This document shows positions 51,301 to 60,300 of a DNA stretch of 64,000 bases, one piece after another. Under the pieces are notes generated by a model. It did not search any database. It worked only from the letters and a program-made list of their open reading frames with translations, and had not been told where the DNA came from. A program made the translations under genes and the position numbers. Numbering within the stretch: position 1 is the first letter of the stretch; each line of letters begins with the position of its first letter. Source of the stretch: Aurelia coerulea (lineage: Eukaryota > Cnidaria > Scyphozoa > Semaeostomeae > Ulmaridae); contig CM076947.1 in the NCBI GenBank assembly GCA_039566865.1, positions 21,081,501 to 21,145,500 of the forward strand, in the 5' to 3' direction.

Positions 51301-54300
51301 TGAAGCTTTACTACAACTCTTATTGTATGGCAATAAAGATTTTCCCACTTCACTAAATAGACATATTCTTGAGCTAACGCTACATTTTATCCATGAAACT
51401 GGTCGATTCGAGTGAATTTCTGTAGCCACTTACCCATCCCTTCATAAGCCACCCGATTTTGTCCCATAGTTAAAGTAGTTTCTTTTCCTTTATTATCTTT
51501 ATTTAATGGCCTCGGGGTAGACACAGCCTTTTGCTCCCTGGGGCTGATCGTCCTAGTAGTATTGTAGAGTAATTTTGTAAGTAATGTATTTCGTAATCTG
51601 TATTATAAATTTTATTTGGAATATATTATTTAAAAAAAAATGTGAGAGAGGAAAGTCACAATTTGAAAGCTAAATAACAAACAGTTGACTAATCAAATAA
51701 TGAAAGTAAACAAAGAAGACAGCAAAAGTTACCAGTCTATGAGAAAATGCGGAACAAAGTCAATTGTGAACTTCGTGCAAGGGTACAGGAATATTGCCAT
51801 AACCTAATTGACGAGACCGAAAACAATCCGAAGGCAATGTGGAAAAAAATATATAAGTCTTCGCATAAGAACTCAAATCACACTGTTACTAAAAAGATAC
51901 TTTTTGATGGCACATACCTTAAATCATCTTCGCAAACTTCGGAAGCTTTCAACTTTACAACTGTTGGAACTTAGTTAACGGAGAAGATTGGAAAACAGCC
52001 TTCCGATGACCCTTTTAGGTACCTTGGAAGTAAATCCAGTTGTACCAAATTCAAATTACAGCCAGCAAGCGTAGGGTATGTGCAATGTGCTGGTCCTGAT
52101 AGCATATAGGTTCCAAATCTTTATCTCGGTGTAAAAAGGTGGGTGTAAAATTCAATGACCTATTTCTTCTGATTGAATGGCTTGAAAGAAATTTTAGATA
52201 CTTATCTAAAATTATGCTCGTTGCTTTTGTAGTAACTTGAGCACTCTTTGGTTCTTGAATACAAAAAAATGTGTAACCGTACATCGTGTGCCCAAGTTCA
52301 CAAGTTGTCATGCAGCCAGCATGGTGATAACAGGGAGGGCACATTGGGTTTCTTGACTACATGTAGATACTTATCTATAATTCTACCGTTGGACTTATCA
52401 GAAATTTTGAATATTTTTGGAAATTACAGCGTATCTTACATTTCAACTCATTTGAGGAAGTGACGTCATCAAATTTCTAAATCATAAACTAGTTGAGTGA
52501 CAAACTTTTGCTTGATGCCATATTGTAGGCATTCATAAACTAAGGTTTTTTTCGAGAGTATATCATGTTACGTCAAACAGTTTAGAAATTACGATGGTTT
52601 TAAATTTTTTTGAAAATTTTTCTTGAATTCTTGAAAAAGAAGAAAAACACTCTAATTCTGAAAATATTGAAGATTTCAGAAAATTCCAACGGTAGAATTA
52701 TAGAGAATTAGCTAAAGTTTCTTTGAAGTCATTCAGTTCAAAGAAATAGGTCATTCAATTTTACAACAGCCTTTTTAAAGATTTGGAACCTATGCTGGTC
52801 CTGATAGAATCCCCGCCAATAGTTCTCAATAGTGTAAATGCAATATGGTTTTACCTGTCATTTTACTGTGCAGTTTTTGGAGTACAAACTGGTTCAAGCA
52901 AAATTTATTTTGTCCTTTTAGATACTCCATCCATTAATTGATCGTGTACAATCTTTTCTAAAATCCTCGATACAAATGATTGCACTGATATTGGCCGGTA
53001 ATTGTTTCAGTTTTAGTGCCCGCCTTAAAAATTGGTGTTATTTCCAGGTCTGAGGGAAAATAACCTTTTTTAAGGATGCATTGTATATCAGTGTTAATGG
53101 TTTAGACACTAAGTTTACAGCATCTTTTAATATTTTGACGAGGATTTGTTTCTTCTTTTTCTTATTCATATAATGTATGTATTCAGGTATGAGTCCCTAT
53201 TGATCAAGTGATATCAGCAAATCAAAGAACGCAGGGAATCAAGGGACGAAAAGTCATAAGTCCAGAAAGTAAATATGAATGTGGGTTAGATATCATAGGA
53301 GATATTGTGTATGAGTCCGTACAATAGAACGTATGAGTCCCCATTGATCAAGTGATATCAGCAAATCAAAGAACGCAGGGAAACAAGGAACGAAGAGTCG
53401 TAAGTCCAGAAACTAAATATGAATGTGGGTTAGATATCACAGGAGATATTGTATGAGTCCGTAGAATAGAACGTATGAGTCCCTATTGATCAAGTGATAT
53501 CAGCAAATCAAAGAACGCAGGGAATCAAGGGACGAAAAGTCGTAAGTCCAGAAAGTAAATATGAATGTGGGTTAGATATCACAGGAGATATTGTATGAGT
53601 CCGTACAATAGAACGTATGAGTCCCTATTGATCAAGTGATATCAGCAAATCAAAGAACGCAGGGAATCAAGGGACGAAAAGTCATAAGTCTAGAAAGTAA
53701 ATATGAATGTGGGTTAGATATCACAGGAGATATTGTATGAGTCCATACAATAGAACGTATGAGTCCCTATTGATCAAGTGATATCAGCAAATCAAAGAAC
53801 GCAGGGAATCAAGGGACGAAAAGTCATAAGTCTAGAAAGTAAATATGAATGTGGGTTAGATATCACAGGAGATATTGTATGAGTCCATACAATAGAACGT
53901 ACGAGTCCCTATTGATCAAGTGATATCAGCAAATCAAAGAACGCAGGGAATCAAGGGATGAAAAGTCATAAGTCTAGAAAGTAAATATGAATGTGGGTTA
54001 GATATCACAGGAGATATTGTATGAGTCCATACAATAGAACGTATGAGTCCCTATTGATCAAGTGATATCAGCAAATCAAAGAACGCAGGGAATCAAGGGA
54101 CGAAAAGTCATAAGTCTAGAAAGTAAATATGAATGTGGGTTAGACATATGATTCCGTACAATAGAACGTACGAGTCCCTATTGATCAAGTGATATCAGCA
54201 AATCAAAGAACGCAGGGAATCAAGGGACGAAAAGTCATAAGTCTAGAAAGTAAATATGAATGTGGGTTAGACATATGATTCCATACAATAGAACGTACGA

Positions 54301-57300
54301 GTCCCTATTGATCAAGTGATATCAGCAAATCAAAGAACGCAGGGAATCAAGGGACGAAAAGTCAAAAGTCTAGAAAGTAAATATGAATGTGGGTTAGACA
54401 TATGAGTCCATACAATAGAACGTATGAGTCCCTATTGATCAAGTGATATCAGCAAATCAAAGAACGCAGGGAATCAAGGGGCGAAAATTCATACACGTTT
54501 ATTTTTAGATAAGAAACTGGTTTAAAAAGAAACAAGTACTAGGATGGCAAAAAATTTAAGAAACTCTGGTACTATGCCTGAGAATTGCTAAGAAACTTTT
54601 AAAGCCAAGTACAAGGAAATCATGAGAAAATTGTCGTTGAGATTTTATTTTTCTACTAATATTCATGATGAATTTATGTTTTGAGTCAAATAGAACTTTC
54701 CTTCTTGCTAAATTGTGCTGTCTGTCAAGAAACGAATACGTGGCAGTGGTAGAAACTACATGCATCCAAAAAATAAGAAACAAATTAAGAAACTTTTAGT
54801 ACTAAAAGCTGAAATTTTTACGTGAAATTAAGAAACTTTTAGTACTATGGGCTTATCCAAGTTTCTTATCAAAGAAAAAACGTGTAAGTCTAGAAAGTAA
54901 ATATGAATGTGGGTTAGATATCATATGAGATATTGAAAAATACCTGCAGTCGCTGTAGCTCTTCATCAACTTTCATCTCAGCAGACACATCATAACGAGG
55001 TGGAATCCTTGGTAATGGATGAGATATTTCTGTCGATGAAACTGAACTTCGCTTTTTACTCTTCTTACTCAGAGCTCTGGACTTCTTTCGCCGATCTGAA
55101 GAATCTTTTGGCTGAGTCGAAGAAGTCTTGCTGTCATTTTCCACCTTGGGAATATTTGCTTTCTTACGGCTGACTGCTTTCACTCTCTCTCTCAAAGGCT
55201 TCTTTTCTTCTTTGCCTTTCACTATTATTGGTTTGAGGTAGTCCACACGATTGCTTTTTTCAACCTGCACGTTTTCAGCATTTTTACCTGTGAAAAAAGT
55301 GGATCACATCTAAATCACATTTTAAAGCTAATGTTCTCAAGAAAGCCCTTCAAGAAATTGGTTTGAGGGAGGTTGTCTACACGATTGCTTTTTTCAACCT
55401 GCACGTTTTCAGCATTTTTACCTGTGAAAAAAGTGGATCACATCTAAATCACATTTTAGAGCTAATGTTCTCGAGAAAGCCCTTCAAGAAATTGGTTTGA
55501 GGATGTCTACACGATTGCTTTTTTCAACATGCATATTTTCAGCATTTTTACCTGTGAAAAAAGTGGATCACACCCAAATCATATTTTAAAGCTAATGTTC
55601 TCGAAAAAGTCCCTTCAAGAAACTTTCAAAACAGGCCTGAAATTATGACCATATTTTCCTTACGTTCATGTCTAACAACAATGACCCCAGTACATTTTAG
55701 CACGTGTTATCCTCTTTGGAGGATGAAATCTACAGGAAGATTATTGTGATGGTCTTAGGAATGACGCTTTCATCTTCCTAAAGAGATGACACGTGCTAAA
55801 TCATGTAAAAGTCAGTGCTGCAAGGCAGGCCGTGATTTTAGGCTCGTTTCGAAGATTTCTTGACATAGCTTTTTGAGAAAATCCCTCATAATTTCACATT
55901 GGAGAGGCCGCTTTCAGTCAGGAAAATATTCAAATGCTCAAATATATAAATGTTCACTGTAGCCTCACTACATAAAGACCCTCTAGTTACGCTCATCTAA
56001 TTGAGTTGAATTGTTGTTGTTGTTGTCGCTCCACTGAGGGCCTTATAACCATAGAGCTGTAAAACCGGACAAAAATGTCAATCCGCGACAAGTTTTTGTC
56101 GCAAACTCATGTGCTGATTAGAGTATGGCTTAGAGGAAGGCGCTTTTTGCATTGATAGCTAGAATGAACATTTATCGAAGTTCTGATAGCAAATTCTATG
56201 GTACAGGAGTTCTGGAAAACCGTTTTTGTGACGATTTAAGATCAGTGGTTTTGAGAAAAAAGTAGCAGATTGATTTAGGCCCAATAGATCTTTTAGCTAA
56301 GATTCGAAAAAAGAATCCGAATCGAACGATAGCTTGATACATTTGTAGAATGTTCGAATGTATACAATAGTGATAAAAGCTCCAACGCCACGCCACATAA
56401 TCGAACCTCGTGTAGAATAGCGAGAAGGTTTATCAGTAGAATCAGTAAGGAGATATTCCTTTTCTACAAGCGTTGGGAAATGAGTCTCTCTGTTGACCGA
56501 AGCGCCATCATCAAGTCAAAGAGCACAGGGAAACGAGAGACTCATCGTCATAAGTCTATGTTCACTGTTGAATAATATACATGTCAATAAGTGTTAAGTC
56601 ACTCAATCCAATGACATTAAATCACCTTATTAGGCTTAATCTCAAACTGCAAGCAATTTTGAAATGGTTCAATTCGCTTCGCAGAGATTATGGCGGGTCA
56701 TGATGAAACTGGTATGTAGAAATCACACAATAAGATGTAAGTTTTTATAGCTAAACAACTGGCTGACAGGGATAGGCAATGCAAACAATAATCTTCGAGA
56801 AGCCCTTGTTCACAAAAAAATTGTAAATACCGTTAAACCTCTGTTTAGCCCCCCCTCTCTATCAAGCCCCCCTCTCTATCAAGCCCCCCTCTCTATTAAG
56901 CCTCCCTCTCTAATAAGCCCCTCCATCTGAGCCAAAATTCTAAATAAGCCCTCCTCTTTATTGAGCCCCCCTCCCCACTTATATCAAATTCGAGAGGTTA
57001 CCAAAGATTTTCCGTTTATTCAGGGAAACAAATTTGCATGTTAATTTTGACATGGTTTTGGATAAAACTGTGTCGAATTTAAGCATTTAACTCGTAAAAT
57101 TGTATATTGAATCCGCAAGATATGGGGTAAAAGAACTGAAAAGCAATCATATACTGGGTGCGCCAAAATAAACTATGCACGTTTGGCAGGCCACAATAAA
57201 TCGTACACAGGTCCGATTTTGAAGATTTATGACTTAATCGTTAGCAGAAAGCCTGAATTAGATACTGGGATATTTTGCAATTTTTTTCATGCACAGTTTT

Positions 57301-60300
57301 TAGAACTAGAAGCGAATTTCTTAAAATTTTAGTTTTCAAAAAAACTGAAAACGATAAAAAAACATCGATCAAGTTTTCTAAAGAATCAACATGAATAGAT
57401 AAATAGAGAACTTGTTTGTGGTGATTTGCGATTTAGAAATCGACCAATTATAATCTGCTGTACGAGAGTTCGCACTAAACCCCCAAATCCCTCTGAAAAC
57501 GTTTTCTCTTTGTTTATTCATGTTGAATCTAATAAAATTTGATCGAAGTTTTTTAATCGTTTTCCAAAACGAACATTTTAAGAAACTCGCTTCCAGCTCT
57601 AAAAACTGAAAGCAGAAAAATTTGCAAAAAATCCTAGAATCTAATTCAGGCTTTCTGCTAAAGATTAAGTCATAAATCTTCAAAATCGGTCCAGTGTACG
57701 ATTTATTGTGGCCTGCCAAACGTGCATAGTTTATTTTGGCGCACCCGGTATTTAACTCGTACAATTGTACATTGAATTCGCAAGTATGGAGTAAAAGAAC
57801 AGAAAAGCAAAGCTATCATATATATCCTTGTCATTTGATTTTGTGAATAAGCCCCCTCTCTAATAGAGCAATTACGGTATGCATAAGATAAAATGGGCAA
57901 AAGTCATTCTCATATCGTGGTGTGAATCTGTGACACAGCCTTGAACCAGGGGTTAAGCAAGCGCCCTCTTTATATGCTTTCAAACATCGACTTTAAAGCA
58001 TGATGATGGGTGGTGGTATGCAGTTGGATTGGACTGGTGTCTGTCGGACTCTTTGCCTGCCATGGGGTGCTACATGAAAGTGTGGCATTTCAGGGTGGGC
58101 GTGGGGTCTGATCTGTTCTGGTCCGGTCTGATTGCGTCCTGCCACCCTTGGTTTTATCAATCTCGGTTTTAACATTATGTATTAATTTTGATTTCACTTT
58201 AGTTTTGTAATTAGATTATTTATTTTTGTTTGTAGATTTTAACATGTAAATTTTAAATTGCAAGTTTTCGTCACGGCCCCCTGAAACGCGACCTTTGCCG
58301 ACGGGGTTACAGTGTTGAAAGAATATCAAATGAATGAATATAAATAAATGAATAAGTCATGAATATAAATAAATGAATAAGTCATGTATACTTACGGACC
58401 ATATTCCTGAAGGCAGCCAACCTTTCGTTGATTTCTTTAACTTCTCGCAATTCTTGTTGCTTGTATTTCTGCCGTAGTTGTTCTAGCCTTACCTGTGCTT
58501 CAATGGCTTTCTGAAGAAAGAAAGAATGCTCAATGTCTTCTTTTGTCACTTTACAGGCAATAGCGTTGGACAAGATAGCACTGGGTACGCCAAAATAAAC
58601 TATGCACGTTTGGCAGGCCACAATAAATCGTACACTTGACCGATTTTTAAGATTTATAACTTAATATTTAGCAGAAAGCCTGAATTAGATTTTAAGACTT
58701 TTTGCAAATTTGTCCTTTTTCAGTTTCTAGAGCAAGAAGCGAGTTTCTTAAAAATGTTCGTTTTTGAAAACATTGAAAACGATCGAAAAAGGTCGATCAT
58801 TAAGAGTTTTTTATTATTTGGTACCAAGCTACCTTAGATTGTACCTTTTTCAATTTGTTGAAGTACACGTTTTTTTATAAGAAACTGGTTTATAAGAAAC
58901 TAGTACTACGATGACCAAAAATCTAAGAAACTCTAGTACTACGCTCAAGAACAGTTAAGAAACTCTAAAACTTTATTTCTGTATGTCTCTCTTATTCTAT
59001 GTCTCTCTAACAAAGGTACATTCGTCTTTTCTTGACTTTTAACTGCAAATTGGTACATTTTTGCCTTGATGTGCATGGCTTCTTCTTGATGACAATGTCA
59101 ATGCAAAATGGAAGCCCTTTCTTGAGAAGAAGGCTCAACTTTGAACAATACCGCAATTTTAGGCCCAAAAAAATAAGAAACTAATTAAGAAACTTTTACT
59201 ACTAAAACACCGAAATTTTCATGCGAAATTAAGAAACTTTTAGTACTAAGTGCTGATCCAAGTTTCTTATAAAAAAAACATGTATTATGATTGTAAGTGT
59301 CATCCAAACTAGGGACCAGATGACCTTGTGTCTTTTCCTGCTTTGAATGGCACGGTAGACTGTTTGAATTGTTTTAATGATTATACAAAAACAAATATTA
59401 CTACGTTCCTGACAAGATAAAAGGGACGAAAAACAGCTTACCTTTTTCAAATTCTCTTCTTGAAGATTATTTGGGACAACAGACAGTTTGCAATGAGAGC
59501 ATCTGGGAATATGCGGTGCTGGATCCTAAGAGACACAATACATTGTTTATAACGCAAGTCATGTTAAAGGCTATATACAAATCTTTACACTGGGTGAATG
59601 AAAAATAGTTCTTGTTTGAAAGGCTACTATTCTCTGGAAATCAAGACAACAATATCAGATGTAAAACTATGAGTGATGTTCTTCGGAAACCCTGCAGAAA
59701 CCCTAAAAACAGACGTAGTCTCCATTTCAGTCCCACAAGGTACCGGGTGTCCCAAAAAAAACTCCTGTTTAAAAAAATCACCAAAAATTGATTATCAAAC
59801 CTTTGACAAATTTTTCTTTTTGAATTGCTTTGTCAAAGATCCAAAAATATTCACAGATGCTAAAATGTTTGCTTTTGATACAGCAAGGAAGAAAATTTTC
59901 ACATTGAAAAACCTTATTTTGGGCTATAGTTTTAAAGCAAAATACTCAATCTTGCCTAAGAGTCAAAATGTTCAGATTTTTTATCATCATTGAAGTCTCT
60001 ATGATAGTGCGCATTTTATTTCTGTGATTGATGACCAAATTAGAAGTTTTACATGCACAAAGAAATTGATTTGGCAATCAGGAGTGCTTTTTTGCAGTAT
60101 GATTCAAAATCAGGTGGCCCTAGAAAGGACTAAATTTGCTCATTTTTAAACCACTTACAAGATCAGCTATGTCTTGGAAAATAATTTGGTTCTTGGTCTA
60201 CTTGACAAAAGGAGAAAATTGAAGATCGCCCATGTAATCAAATTTTGGTGATTTTTCAAACGGGAGACCTTTTTTTGGGACACCCGGTACCTTTTTATCC

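Noticed and set aside
53187..54493. CRISPR-like array
   Set aside because: The whole 127-144-bp unit is repeated without variable spacers, and the context is a metazoan intron.
53187..54493. Hammerhead ribozyme, suggested by TATGAGTCC...GGGACGAAAA
   Set aside because: The essential CTGATGA box reads CGTATGA and the stem III / cleavage triplet arrangement is not convincing; kept only as a hairpin unit.
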